Source of the DNA: Sphingobium vermicomposti
GTDB lineage: Bacteria; Pseudomonadota; Alphaproteobacteria; Sphingomonadales; Sphingomonadaceae
Reading direction: 5' to 3'
Assembly (NCBI RefSeq): GCF_011762025.1
Contig: NZ_JAASQR010000004.1
Span: 496,001 to 560,000, forward strand
DNA: 64,000 nucleotides
Part shown: positions 39,309 to 47,880 of the stretch, piece after piece
How positions within the stretch are numbered: position 1 is the stretch's first letter
How the letters are laid out: each line of letters starts with the position of its first letter
Translations under genes and position numbers: made by a program
Notes under the pieces: generated by a model
What the model was told of the DNA's origin: nothing
Seen by the model: only the letters and a program-made list of their open reading frames with translations
Databases searched by the model: none

Positions 39309-40097
39309 ATGCTATTGCAGGATAAGGTCGTGATCGTCAGCGGCGTAGGCCCCGGCATGGGCCAGGCTCTGGCCCGCATCGCTGCGGCCGAAGGCGCATC
39401 GGTCGTGCTCGCCGCGCGCAACCAGAGCTTCCTGGAACAGGTGCGCGACGACATCGTGGCAAAGGGCGGCAAGGCGGTCGCCATTGCCTGCGACGTGTCG
39501 GACGAGGCGCAATGCGTCAAGCTGGCCGAACGCGCGGCAGCCGAATTTGGCGGCCGGGTTCATGGGCTGATCAACAGCGCTTATTATCATGGCGACTGGA
39601 GCGTCATCGAAAATAGCGACACTGCCGACATCGCCAAGGCAGTCGACGTGAATTGCCTGGGCGCATTGCGCCTGACCCGCGCCTGCATCCCCTATCTGCG
39701 CGATGGCGGCGCGGTGGTGAACGTGTCCACCATGGCGACGGTTCGACCCTATGGCGGCGAACATGGGATGGAAATGGGCTATGCCATTGCCAAGGGCGCG
39801 CTCAATACCCTGGGTAAATATATGGCCGCCGACCTTGGTCGCTATGGCATTCGCGTCAATACCTGCCGCATGGGTTGGATCCACGGCGAGCCGGTCGAAG
39901 GACATATTCAGAGCATGGTCGATGCCGGTCACACGCGCGACGATGTGGTCGCGGACATCGTCCAGAACATACCGATCGGCATCATTCCGCCCGAAGACGA
40001 CTGCGCCCGCGCGGTGTTGATGATGGTTTCCGATTATAGCCGGGTGGTGACGGGCGCGGCGCTGGACGTCAACGGCGGCCAGTGGATGGCACCCTGA
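39309..40097 (+). CDS. SDR-family oxidoreductase
   Basis: 262 residues, ATG with GGAGAGG upstream. Cofactor motif SGVGPGMGQA, a serine region VSTMATVRP, then YAIAKGAL (YxxxK) and a C-terminal GAALDVNGGQWM typical of the FabG-like group. The NNAG motif is replaced by INSAYYHG. It is probably co-transcribed with the EthD-domain gene 76 bases downstream. Substrate unknown; an alcohol/ketone of the same pathway is likely. Confidence 0.92.
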   Translation: MLLQDKVVIVSGVGPGMGQALARIAAAEGASVVLAARNQSFLEQVRDDIVAKGGKAVAIACDVSDEAQCVKLAERAAAEFGGRVHGLINSAYYHGDWSVIENSDTADIAKAVDVNCLGALRLTRACIPYLRDGGAVVNVSTMATVRPYGGEHGMEMGYAIAKGALNTLGKYMAADLGRYGIRVNTCRMGWIHGEPVEGHIQSMVDAGHTRDDVVADIVQNIPIGIIPPEDDCARAVLMMVSDYSRVVTGAALDVNGGQWMAP

Positions 40098-40173
40098 CCC
40101 TCGCTCCACTGATCCTTCGGGGAGCGGATGGGAGGTAGCGGACGTAACGGGTGCGGGCAGGAGGAGGACAGCC

Positions 40174-40536
40174 ATGTTCAAATGCATCGCCCTGTTGCGT
40201 CGGCGGGCCGACATCAGCCACGACGCCTTTGTCGATTATTATGAAGGGCAGCATGCGAAGCTGATCCTGCGCCTGCTGCCGGGCATCGTGGATTACCGCC
40301 GCAATTATGTGCAACGAGACGGCGCATTCCTGTCTGCACAAGCGCCGATCGATTTCGATTCCGTCACGGAAATCCACTTCGCGGATCGCGCCGCTTATGA
40401 CCGGTTTGTGGCCAAGGCAGCCGAACCCGACATCGCCCGACAGATCGCCGAAGACGAAGCCAATTTCCTGGACCGCGGCGCAACGCGCATGTTCGTGGTG
40501 GATGAGCGGGCGAGCGAGTCGCCCCTCGACGCCTAA
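40174..40536 (+). CDS. EthD-domain protein
   Basis: 120 residues, ATG with GGAGGAGG upstream. The ferredoxin-like dimeric alpha-beta barrel of the EthD family is recognised from FKCIALLRRRADISHDAFVDYYEGQHAKLIL and the central FDSVTEIHFADRAAYDRF. EthD domains occur with P450 and other oxygenase systems (first seen beside ethyl tert-butyl ether degradation genes) and may be small isomerase/lyase-like enzymes; the exact role is not settled. Convergent with the next gene with a gap of only 7 bases. Confidence 0.85.
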   Translation: MFKCIALLRRRADISHDAFVDYYEGQHAKLILRLLPGIVDYRRNYVQRDGAFLSAQAPIDFDSVTEIHFADRAAYDRFVAKAAEPDIARQIAEDEANFLDRGATRMFVVDERASESPLDA

Positions 40537-40543
40537 AGCGGAT

Positions 40544-41104
40544 TCATCCTGCCTGTTGCTGGAAGGGCAGGCACACGCTGTCGAAACCCAGCACATGAGC
40601 GACGCGCCCTAAACCTACCCAGGCCGCGACGCTGTGCGCCAGGTCGACAATCTCTGCATCCGAAAACAGCGCATGGGCGCGTTCCCAAAAGGCTTCGTCG
40701 GCGGCAATCGCCTTGGGTTCCTCAGCGAAGCGTTCGGCAAATTCTATCGCGGTGCGTTCTCGCGGGCTGAACAGGGGCGAGCTGCGCCATTGTTCGACCG
40801 CAGCGTAAAAGGCTTCGTCAGGGGCCGGGCCATTGTCGGTAACAAGATGATCGGGGCGCACGCCCGTCGCGGCGAACATCGACGGCGCGTCCTGGGCCGC
40901 GCGAAACTGCTGGCAGATGATGCAGCCGTTGATCTGCGCAATCCGCGACCGCGCGCCTTCAAACTCGCGCAGCGACAGCATGCTATGCTGATACACAGCC
41001 TTGGAAAAAACGTCCGCCGCCGCCATGATTTCCCGCCCATGTTCACGGGCGGCATAGCCATAGGGATCAGCCGCGCTTTCGGTCGGAATGTCGATGCGCA
41101 ACAT
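40544..41104 (-). CDS. Carboxymuconolactone decarboxylase/AhpD-like protein
   Basis: 186 residues from the ATG at 41104 (AAGGAGA upstream); the earlier in-frame start at 41155 has no ribosome site. All-helical AhpD/CMD fold with the CxxC motif in INGCIICQQFRAA and the following His-less helix, then a second repeat with FSDAEIVDLAHSVAAWVGLGRVAHVLG. The CxxC suggests an alkylhydroperoxidase or thiol-disulfide role rather than muconolactone decarboxylation. Last gene of the MFS-SDR-AhpD operon. Confidence 0.85.
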   Translation of the reverse strand: MLRIDIPTESAADPYGYAAREHGREIMAAADVFSKAVYQHSMLSLREFEGARSRIAQINGCIICQQFRAAQDAPSMFAATGVRPDHLVTDNGPAPDEAFYAAVEQWRSSPLFSPRERTAIEFAERFAEEPKAIAADEAFWERAHALFSDAEIVDLAHSVAAWVGLGRVAHVLGFDSVCLPFQQQAG

Positions 41105-41176
41105 AGATGTTCTCCTTCCGCAGTTGTCGACCCCGGCAGGTGGAGATAGCTCCATCTACCGGACGTCATTATTTTA

Positions 41177-41962
41177 TCACTCCACGCCGGGCGCTCCGGG
41201 GAAGCCTTCATAATATTGGCCAATGACCATGCCGCCATCGACCACGATTTCCGCGCCGGTCAGGTAAGACGCGTCGTCGCTTGCCAGGAACAGGCTCGCC
41301 TTCGCCACTTCTTCCGGCGCACCGATCCGTTGCAGCGGAATATTGCCATAGCCCTGGTCAACCTGATCACGGCTGCGCCCTTCTTGATTGGACATGATCG
41401 TATCGACACCGCCGGGATGAACGGAATTGACGCGCACGCCCTTATGTCCAAGCTCCATCGCCGCAACGCGGGTCAGGCCGCGCACGCCCCATTTGCTGGA
41501 GGCATAAGCGCCCAGGCCGTTCGCGCCCTTCATCCCGTCGACGGACGATATGTTGACGATGGCCCCCTTGCCCCGCGCCACCATGCCGGGTCCGACCGCC
41601 TTGATACCCAGAAATTCACCGATAAGATTGACGTTCAGGACCTTTTGATAGTCGGCCAGCGTCGTTTCGAACAGGGTGCGGAACAGCAGGATGCCCGCAT
41701 TATTGACCAATATGTCGACGGGACCCAGGTCAGCCTCCACCGCGGCAACCAGCTTGGCCCAATCGTCCTGGCTCGTCACGTCATGATGGTAGAAGCGCGC
41801 GGCATCACCCAGTTCGGCCGCCAGTGCCGCCCCTTCCGCGTCCAACAGGTCCGCGATGGCAACCTTTGCCCCTTCTGCCGCGAACAGGCGGCTGGTCGCG
41901 GCACCCATGCCGCGCGCGCCGCCGGTGATGATTGCTGTCTTGCCTTGCAGTTTCATAGTCAT
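41177..41962 (-). CDS. SDR, 3alpha(or 20beta)-hydroxysteroid dehydrogenase-like
   Basis: 261 residues. ITGGARGMGAATSR at the N terminus, HHDVTSQDDW, NNAGILL, NISSVDGMKG and YASSKWGVRGL (YxxxK), then VRVNSVHPGG and the ending TGAEIVVDGG. The whole pattern is very close to 3alpha,20beta-hydroxysteroid dehydrogenase of Streptomyces and its mycobacterial relative FabG3, including DVT.EEDW, SSYGASKWGVRGL-like wording and RVNSVHPG. It likely oxidises or reduces a steroid hydroxyl/keto group with NAD(H). Position specificity cannot be told. It follows the MFS gene by 27 bases. Confidence 0.9.
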   Translation of the reverse strand: MTMKLQGKTAIITGGARGMGAATSRLFAAEGAKVAIADLLDAEGAALAAELGDAARFYHHDVTSQDDWAKLVAAVEADLGPVDILVNNAGILLFRTLFETTLADYQKVLNVNLIGEFLGIKAVGPGMVARGKGAIVNISSVDGMKGANGLGAYASSKWGVRGLTRVAAMELGHKGVRVNSVHPGGVDTIMSNQEGRSRDQVDQGYGNIPLQRIGAPEEVAKASLFLASDDASYLTGAEIVVDGGMVIGQYYEGFPGAPGVE

Positions 41963-41989
41963 ATTCCTTTTTTAAAATGGGCGCGCATT

Positions 41990-43267
41990 TCAACCGGCGC
42001 AGGACAAGTTGGGGCGAGCGGCATCGTCAATGATCGCGCCGATGGGTGCGGCGCGCCTCATGATCAGGAAGAGGATCGCGACCATCGCGCTTGCGCCGAT
42101 GACGATCCAGACCACCGGACCATAGCTGCCCGCCGCGTCACGCAGCACCCCCGCCAATGGCGGAAAGCCGAAGGTCAGCGGCAGGGTGGCCAGCCCGAAC
42201 AGCCCAATCACGCGCGGGAGCGAATGCCGCCCGAACAGTCGGCCCGCCAACATATTCACCGCCGGAAACACACCCGCCCCGCTCATGCCAATCAGCAGTG
42301 CAGCGACAGCCATCGGCAGATAGGCGGTGGTGGACAAGAGGATGATCCAGCTGGCGCACACGCCGCCGGACATCAGCGTCAAGGTTCGCGCAGCGCCGAT
42401 CCGCCCGCACAACACTCCCGAAAGCAGTGACCCCAGAATGGATGCGCTGCCCATGATCGACAACAGCAGCGCAGCGGGGCTGGCCGCGACGCCCCGCTCA
42501 ATGGCGAAGGCGACCAAGTGCGACACGCCCATAATCCCCGCCGCGCTCAGATAGCCAGCGCCGATAGTCATAGCCCAGAAAGCAGGCCTGCCCAGAACCG
42601 CGCGGACAGAGGGCATCTCATAGGCGACATGACCATGCGAGTCAGTTGCCACTTCGCCGATCGCCTCTGGGCCATCCGATACACCGTGGATCACCGGCAA
42701 CAGCAGCAAATGGAGGGCGGAGAGGGTCAGGTAAAAGGACGCCAGCCCATGGTCGTGGATCAGCGCCAGCCCCACCATCGGCAACAGCGCAACGAACAGC
42801 GGCATGTTGGTAATGCCCAGTGCCGGGCCTGGGTTGTGCGGATTCCAGTTGCTGGCAAGCACGCTCGATGGGAAAGAACCCAGCATCGCGGTCCCCAGCC
42901 CGATTGGCAAGGCGTAGAGCAGCAGGACCGATGTCATGTCCGGTGCCGCCGCCAGCAGGGCATAGCCCGCGCTGGACAGGATCGCGCCCCCCATCATGGT
43001 CCACCGCAGGCCGATCCGGGCAATCATTGAGCCGATTATCGGGCCGGCCAGCCCCATCGCCAGCACGCAAAGGGCCAGTGCCAGCGTCGCCGCCCCCCGG
43101 CTTGCGCCAAATTGTTCCTGCAGCGGCAGCACCGTGACCCCAAAGGCCCCGAAGGCAGAACCGACCGCAACATTTTGGGTCAGGAAGGCGCGGAACACCA
43201 TCCATCGCGCCCGACCGGGCCTGGCGCTCGTGCTTGGGTTTTCGCCGTCCTGCGTCCCTGCATGCAT
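41990..43267 (-). CDS. MFS transporter
   Basis: 425 residues, about 12 membrane segments, with the oxalate/formate antiporter-like monocarboxylate pattern (start RWMVFRAFLTQNVAVGSAFGAFGVTVLPLQEQFGASRG, later GPIIGSMIARIGLRW). The early part of the protein is hydrophilic. It is the first gene of the minus-strand operon with the hydroxysteroid dehydrogenase-like SDR, so it may carry the SDR substrate, such as a steroid acid or keto acid. Confidence 0.9.
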   Translation of the reverse strand: MHAGTQDGENPSTSARPGRARWMVFRAFLTQNVAVGSAFGAFGVTVLPLQEQFGASRGAATLALALCVLAMGLAGPIIGSMIARIGLRWTMMGGAILSSAGYALLAAAPDMTSVLLLYALPIGLGTAMLGSFPSSVLASNWNPHNPGPALGITNMPLFVALLPMVGLALIHDHGLASFYLTLSALHLLLLPVIHGVSDGPEAIGEVATDSHGHVAYEMPSVRAVLGRPAFWAMTIGAGYLSAAGIMGVSHLVAFAIERGVAASPAALLLSIMGSASILGSLLSGVLCGRIGAARTLTLMSGGVCASWIILLSTTAYLPMAVAALLIGMSGAGVFPAVNMLAGRLFGRHSLPRVIGLFGLATLPLTFGFPPLAGVLRDAAGSYGPVVWIVIGASAMVAILFLIMRRAAPIGAIIDDAARPNLSCAG

Positions 43268-43358
43268 CTTTGGCTTGTCCCTGCTAGCCGCTACGATCGA
43301 GCGGCTGATGTCAATCTGCGGCTAGCCGTGCCGATTGGTGTTCATCCCCGCCCGACCT

Positions 43359-43826
43359 TCACACGGCGGAGTCGCCACCGGATGGCACAGGCGGCATTTC
43401 GGGCGTGTTGTAGGAATAGCCCATCTCTTCATAACGTTCCGCGATGCGCCAGCCCTTGTCCGTGCGCACCAATCGGTCGCGATACCAAAGGCCGATGAAA
43501 AAGACTTTCTCCACGTCATCCTCGCCCTTGTAGACCATGGGGTTGAACAGGACAGTGCGGCTGCGGGCAGTGTCGCCTTCCAGATCCAGCTTGGTAGTGG
43601 CGATCATGTGCTGGTAGCGCGGGAAACGCTCAAGTGCGCCCGGTAACCACGCCTTGATTTCGGCATAGCTTCCCTTCGCTCCGCCAGTTTCGCTATAATC
43701 GATGGTCGCGTCGGGGGTGAACACATCGTCCAATGCGTCCCAGTCCCGGAAATCGATGGCGTGACTGTAATTGGTCAGAAGGTCCGATATTTCCATGCGG
43801 TCGGAAATTTCCTGAAGGGACAGCAT
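43359..43826 (-). CDS. SnoaL-like protein with BaiE-type catalytic residues
   Basis: 155 residues from the ATG at 43826, preceded by a strong GGAGGAGG; the frame is open far upstream but that part is not protein-like. NTF2 fold: ISDRMEISDLLTNYSHAIDFRDWDALDDVF at the start and GWRIAERYEEMGYSYN at the end. Tyr20 and Asp25 (NYSHAID) keep the Tyr-x4-Asp spacing of the bile acid 7alpha-dehydratase BaiE, and the His in YQHMIAT sits where BaiE has its catalytic His. A hydroxysteroid dehydratase-like activity is therefore possible; other SnoaL functions cannot be excluded. Divergent from the sulfotransferase gene. Confidence 0.85.
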   Translation of the reverse strand: MLSLQEISDRMEISDLLTNYSHAIDFRDWDALDDVFTPDATIDYSETGGAKGSYAEIKAWLPGALERFPRYQHMIATTKLDLEGDTARSRTVLFNPMVYKGEDDVEKVFFIGLWYRDRLVRTDKGWRIAERYEEMGYSYNTPEMPPVPSGGDSAV

Positions 43827-44140
43827 TGGAATTCCTCCTCCTATATCTGCATGAATGAACGGTGCCATTCGATTCGCGCTTGCGTTAGTTTTTACCTGTT
43901 CATTATTGATATGCGTAGCCGCGACACGCAAGTAACGATTGACATTGCGGCGGGGGAAGGGTTTCACCGCAAGACAAAATGCAACGAAGAACGGCTGAAT
44001 CGGACTGCACGACAATGTGCGATCCTGTCGGCACGGTCGGGCAGGAGAAGGCGAGGATGACATTCTGTAAAGAGCCTGAGCGCTCGCGCCCGCATTTGCC
44101 TGGCCCCGCTCTTCATACCCCATTCCATTATTAGACAAGA
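43827..44140. other. Divergent promoter region between SnoaL-like and sulfotransferase genes (314 bases)
   Basis: No gene is supported. It is AT-richer near the SnoaL-like start and should hold promoters for both divergent genes. A TTGACA hexamer at about 43939 (plus strand) could be a -35 box, though the -10 is unclear. No long inverted repeat was found. Confidence 0.5.
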
Positions 44141-45325
44141 GTGATGCCCATGGTCCCTTCATCCCCCACCGCAGGCACCGCGCCTCTCGACCGCGAGACC
44201 CTGCTGCAACAGGCACGCGACAGGGCGGGCCTTTCCGATTTTGGCGACCTTTGGTTCCTGGAACCGATGGACCGCTATATCGAAGCGTCGAACCTGGAGG
44301 GCGCGCTGACCCCGGCAGGCGTCGCGTCCATGACGGAGGTCATCGTCAAGGGACTGGTCAGCCGCCTGCGCATGGTCGAAGACATAAAACGCCACCCGGA
44401 AATACTGGATGAAAAGGTGGAGGTCGCGGGCATCATCCTGGGCCTGCCCCGCACCGGCAGCACCATATTCCAGCGCCTGCTGGCAAGCGCGCCGGGCATG
44501 ACCGGCCTTCGCTGGTTCGAAGCGCAGAATTTCGCGCCATTCCCCGGCGAAGAGCGGGGCAATCCCGTGGAGCGCCGCAACTATGCCAAGGCTATGATCG
44601 ACGGGTGGCTGCAACTCGCCCCCGAACTTGCCTCCATCCACCCGCTGGACCCCGAAGCGCCGGACGAGGAGATATTGGTGCTGGGCCAGATGTTCGTCAG
44701 CACCATGGTGGAAGGGATGAATTTCATACCCAGCTTCGCCAGCTGGCTGAACAGCTATGACCAGTCGCGCGGGCATGAGGATTTGAAGACCATCCTTCAA
44801 TATCTTCAGTGGCAAGACCCGGCCCGTCGCGGTGCCAAGTGGATTTTGAAGAGTCCGTCCAACCTTCCCTATGTGGAAACCGCCGCCCGTGCTTTCCCGG
44901 ACGCGCTGTTAATCATGACCCATCGCGATCCGGTAGAAACCGTGCCGTCCTATGTGTCGATGCAGGCTGCCCTCTATAAGCTGAGCGCGACCGTTTCCGA
45001 CAGGCAGGTAAGCGGCTTCTGGTTCCCGCGCCTCGCCGAATGGATGCACTTGTTCGAAGCCGCGCGGGAACGCATCGGCGAAGACCGGTTCATCGACATC
45101 GACTATAGAGAGGTCGGCAAGGACCCGATGACCCAGGCCCAACGCGTGCTGTCGCGCATCGGCGTCCCGGTGGACGACCGGCTGGAGGCTGCGCTCACCG
45201 AATTTCTGGCAGGGAACAAGCGGGAACAGCGGCCCATGCACGATTATTCGCTGGAACGGTTCGGCCTGGATGAGGACGCTATCAAGAGCGCATTCGCCGC
45301 CTACCGGGCGCGCTATATCAGCTAG
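44141..45325 (+). CDS. Sulfotransferase family protein (PAPS-dependent)
   Basis: 394 residues from a GTG at 44141; ATGs at 44144 and 44150 are equally plausible. The 5'-phosphosulfate loop is GLPRTGSTIFQRLL (about 100-113), and the 3'-phosphate motif is MTHRDPVETVPSYVSM. These are the two PAPS-binding signatures of the Sulfotransfer_3 group. A helix-rich segment lies between them. It transfers sulfate from PAPS to a hydroxyl group of an unknown acceptor. PAPS and PAP turnover enzymes are encoded at 6577-10321 in the same window. Neighbours are SnoaL-like genes on both sides, which suggests a small-molecule acceptor. Confidence 0.9.
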   Translation: MMPMVPSSPTAGTAPLDRETLLQQARDRAGLSDFGDLWFLEPMDRYIEASNLEGALTPAGVASMTEVIVKGLVSRLRMVEDIKRHPEILDEKVEVAGIILGLPRTGSTIFQRLLASAPGMTGLRWFEAQNFAPFPGEERGNPVERRNYAKAMIDGWLQLAPELASIHPLDPEAPDEEILVLGQMFVSTMVEGMNFIPSFASWLNSYDQSRGHEDLKTILQYLQWQDPARRGAKWILKSPSNLPYVETAARAFPDALLIMTHRDPVETVPSYVSMQAALYKLSATVSDRQVSGFWFPRLAEWMHLFEAARERIGEDRFIDIDYREVGKDPMTQAQRVLSRIGVPVDDRLEAALTEFLAGNKREQRPMHDYSLERFGLDEDAIKSAFAAYRARYIS

Positions 45326-45397
45326 GTAGGGCGCTGTAGGAAGAGTTGACATGATGTCACTTGGCAACCGCAAGCATGGCGGGGAATGTGGTCTGAC

Positions 45398-45856
45398 ATG
45401 ACAGATTTACAATCATTGCTGGACGAACGCGCAATCACGCGGGGCCTCAGCCGCTTTGCACGCATATTGGACCAGAAGCGCTGGGACGACCTGGGTGATG
45501 TGTTCGCTGATGACCTGACCTTCCATTATGGCGTGGAAGAACAGCAGGGCATTGTCGCGTTGCGCGAACAGATGCGCCGGTTTCTGGATATATGCGGCAA
45601 TACGCAGCATCTGATCGGCAGCTTGCTGATCGACGTGGACGGCGATCAGGCGGTCAGCCGCGCTTATGTCCAGGCCCGCCATCAACGCAGGAACGACCCG
45701 GTCGGCCCGATATTCGATTCGACCGGGGAATATGTCGACAAGTGGCAGCGCCGACCGGAAGGCTGGCGCATCGTCCGCCGCGACGCCCTGTGGTTCCTTC
45801 ACCATGGCGACGCGGGCGTGCTGGCCGCCGGTGAAGCAGATTTGGGGCAGGCGTAA
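45398..45856 (+). CDS. SnoaL-like (NTF2-fold) protein
   Basis: 152 residues from the ATG at 45398; an ATG at 45386 would add 4 residues. NTF2-like pattern: LLDERAITRGLSRFARILDQKRWDDLGDVFADDLTF and the C-terminal EGWRIVRRDALWFLHHGD. Asp22 and the His in TQHLIGS are in the places used by BaiE-type dehydratases, but Phe replaces the tyrosine. A different chemistry or a binding role is likely. It follows the sulfotransferase gene by 72 bases, probably the same transcript. Confidence 0.85.
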   Translation: MTDLQSLLDERAITRGLSRFARILDQKRWDDLGDVFADDLTFHYGVEEQQGIVALREQMRRFLDICGNTQHLIGSLLIDVDGDQAVSRAYVQARHQRRNDPVGPIFDSTGEYVDKWQRRPEGWRIVRRDALWFLHHGDAGVLAAGEADLGQA

Positions 45857-45875
45857 AACCCGCATCGGTAACAGG

Positions 45876-46490
45876 CTATGGCGTGCTCGCGCCAAATATC
45901 AGCTGCGCGGTCGGCGTTTCGACGCGGCGCAGTATCAAGCGACGAACGGTAGCCGACGGTGGGCAATCGCCCAGTTGCACATGACCGGGCATCCATAGCA
46001 CCGCAGCGGCGGGGAATGGTGGAGAGCCCCAGGATTCGGTGAAATCCAGGGAGACCCCTTTACTGTCCGAAGCCAAACCCCGCGCCCAGGACAGGATATG
46101 GTCGCGCCCTGCGTCCCGATCGCCCGCCATGTCGATGAGGAAGGCAGTGCGCGAGCCATCCGCCATGGCGGGTTCACCGGGTGACAAGGCATATTCATCC
46201 ACGCCCGCCGACGCGATCCGGCTACGGTCCATGAACTTTTCCTCGTCAGCGCGCATGATGTCGCCCACCGGCCCGTTCATCAGCGCGGCGGCGGCGGCAA
46301 TGTCGTCGGCCCAGAACTCGCTGATGGTGTCATAGTCCGGCACATCACCACCGATGATGTGGTTTCGGGCGTAGCGGGTGAAGGGGAAATGCCGCGCGCC
46401 CAGCGGGGCGTGCTGCTCCTCATAATAAGCGTGGAACGCAGCCCGCGTAGAATCCGGTCGATGGACCAGGGCGCAAATACTCTTGGTCAT
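45876..46490 (-). CDS. EthD-domain protein, long form
   Basis: 204 residues. The N-terminal 100 residues are EthD-like (ICALVHRPDSTRAAFHAYYEEQHAPLG, then DTISEFWADDIAAAAALM). The C-terminal half (about 110-204) looks like a second, more diverged alpha-beta barrel repeat, giving a pseudo-dimeric protein. The start overlaps the MeaB stop by 4 bases, so it is the last gene of the mutase operon. That link to a B12 enzyme is unusual and its meaning is unknown. Confidence 0.8.
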   Translation of the reverse strand: MTKSICALVHRPDSTRAAFHAYYEEQHAPLGARHFPFTRYARNHIIGGDVPDYDTISEFWADDIAAAAALMNGPVGDIMRADEEKFMDRSRIASAGVDEYALSPGEPAMADGSRTAFLIDMAGDRDAGRDHILSWARGLASDSKGVSLDFTESWGSPPFPAAAVLWMPGHVQLGDCPPSATVRRLILRRVETPTAQLIFGASTP

Positions 46491-47443
46491 GCAAGATCAT
46501 CCTTTCCGTCGATCTGCGCCAGCAGCTTCCCGGCGGCGGTATAAGGGTCGATGCGCCGGGCTTCGGCTTCCGCGAGCACGGCCTGCCCCTGAGCACCGAG
46601 CGCGCGCGCAATCAGACGCTCCCGCAAAATTGCAAGCGTCTGTTCCCGTTCACGCAGGCCGGAACGTCGGGCAAAACCATCGCGCGCCTCCAATGCTGCG
46701 CGGTGGGCGAAGATCGCGTCGGCGATAGCCTTGCCACCTTCCCCGCTGGTCGCGACTGCGCGCAGCAAGGGAGCGGACCAGCCTGCGTCCCGCGCGACCG
46801 CCGCCTGTTCGCGCAGGTGGAGCATCAATTCATATTGGCGCTGCGTCGCTTGATAGCCATCACGGTCGGCCTTGTTGATGACGAATATCTCGCCCGCTTC
46901 CATAAGGCCCGCCTTCACCGCCTGCACTTCGTCGCCCAGGCCAGGCACGCCGACGATGATGGTAGTGTGGGCCAGGTTGACGACGTCGATTTCATCCTGT
47001 CCGACGCCGACAGTCTCGACGATCACGATGTCATATCCCATCGCGTCCAGAACCAGGCAGGCGTCATGGGTCGACCGCGACAATCCGCCCGCTTGCCCGC
47101 GCGTGCCCAGCGACCGGATGAACACGCCGGGATCGAGCGCGTGGCGAGCCATGCGCACCCGGTCGCCCAAAATCGCGCCGCCAGTGAAAGGGCTGGACGG
47201 ATCGACGGCGATGACCCCGACGCGCAAGTCCCTGCTGCGCAGTTCCGTCACCAGCATGTCGGTCAGGGTGGACTTGCCCGCGCCCGGCGGGCCGGTGACA
47301 CCGACGATCTGCGCGCGTCCGGTGGCGGGGAAGATGCGCCGCACCAGATCCGCGCCACGCGGATCGCGATCGTCCAGCCAGCGGATGGCGCGCGCGCCTG
47401 CCGCGACGACCCCGTCCAGCACTCCCTGCGCGATATCATTCAT
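46487..47443 (-). CDS. meaB: MeaB/ArgK-type GTPase, acyl-CoA mutase chaperone
   Basis: 318 residues from the ATG at 47443. G3E-family P-loop GVTGPPGAGKST (Walker A at 51-59), then VIAVDPSSPFTGGAILGDRVRM, ETVGVGQDE and NKADRDGY. MeaB-type proteins load intact adenosylcobalamin into acyl-CoA mutases and expel damaged cofactor. It lies 4 bases after the B12-binding subunit gene, as expected for its partner. The later MMAA name in some databases refers to the same family. Confidence 0.95.
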   Translation of the reverse strand: MNDIAQGVLDGVVAAGARAIRWLDDRDPRGADLVRRIFPATGRAQIVGVTGPPGAGKSTLTDMLVTELRSRDLRVGVIAVDPSSPFTGGAILGDRVRMARHALDPGVFIRSLGTRGQAGGLSRSTHDACLVLDAMGYDIVIVETVGVGQDEIDVVNLAHTTIIVGVPGLGDEVQAVKAGLMEAGEIFVINKADRDGYQATQRQYELMLHLREQAAVARDAGWSAPLLRAVATSGEGGKAIADAIFAHRAALEARDGFARRSGLREREQTLAILRERLIARALGAQGQAVLAEAEARRIDPYTAAGKLLAQIDGKDDLA

Positions 47444-47447
47444 TCCG

Positions 47448-47876
47448 TCAGGCCGCCTCAGAAGCCTGCTTTTCGGCCCACCATTGCTCCAGATATTGCA
47501 CGATGTCGCGCGTGTCGGCTCCCATGGTGAATATCTTGTGCACGCCTGCTGCCTGCAGCAGCGGCTGATCCTCCTGCGGAATGACGCCGCCCGCCAGCAG
47601 CAGCTTGTCCCCACCGCCCTGTTCGCGCAGCAGCCGCGCAAGCTTGGGCAGGTTGCGCGTGTGCCCTGCCGACAGGGTGGAAATGCCCACCACGTCCACA
47701 TCCTCCTGAATGGCGGCGGCGGCGACCATTTCGGGCGTCTGCTTCAGGCCAGTGAAGATCACCTCCATCCCGGCTTCGCGCAAGGCGTGGCCGATGATGG
47801 TGACGCCCACCGTATGCGTATCCATGCCCAGCTTGGCGAGCAGCACGCGCAGGCGACGGTTTGGCTGTTCCTGCAT
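47448..47876 (-). CDS. Acyl-CoA mutase small (cobalamin-binding) subunit
   Basis: 142 residues from the ATG at 47876. B12-binding Rossmann domain with the base-off/His-on motif DTHTVG at 19-24 (His21 coordinates cobalt), followed by VGISTLSAGH and LLLAGGVIP. It corresponds to the C-terminal domain of methylmalonyl-CoA mutase, here a separate protein as in isobutyryl-CoA and 2-hydroxyisobutyryl-CoA mutases. It lies 4 bases downstream of the large subunit gene. Confidence 0.95.
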   Translation of the reverse strand: MQEQPNRRLRVLLAKLGMDTHTVGVTIIGHALREAGMEVIFTGLKQTPEMVAAAAIQEDVDVVGISTLSAGHTRNLPKLARLLREQGGGDKLLLAGGVIPQEDQPLLQAAGVHKIFTMGADTRDIVQYLEQWWAEKQASEAA

Positions 47877-47880
47877 GTCG

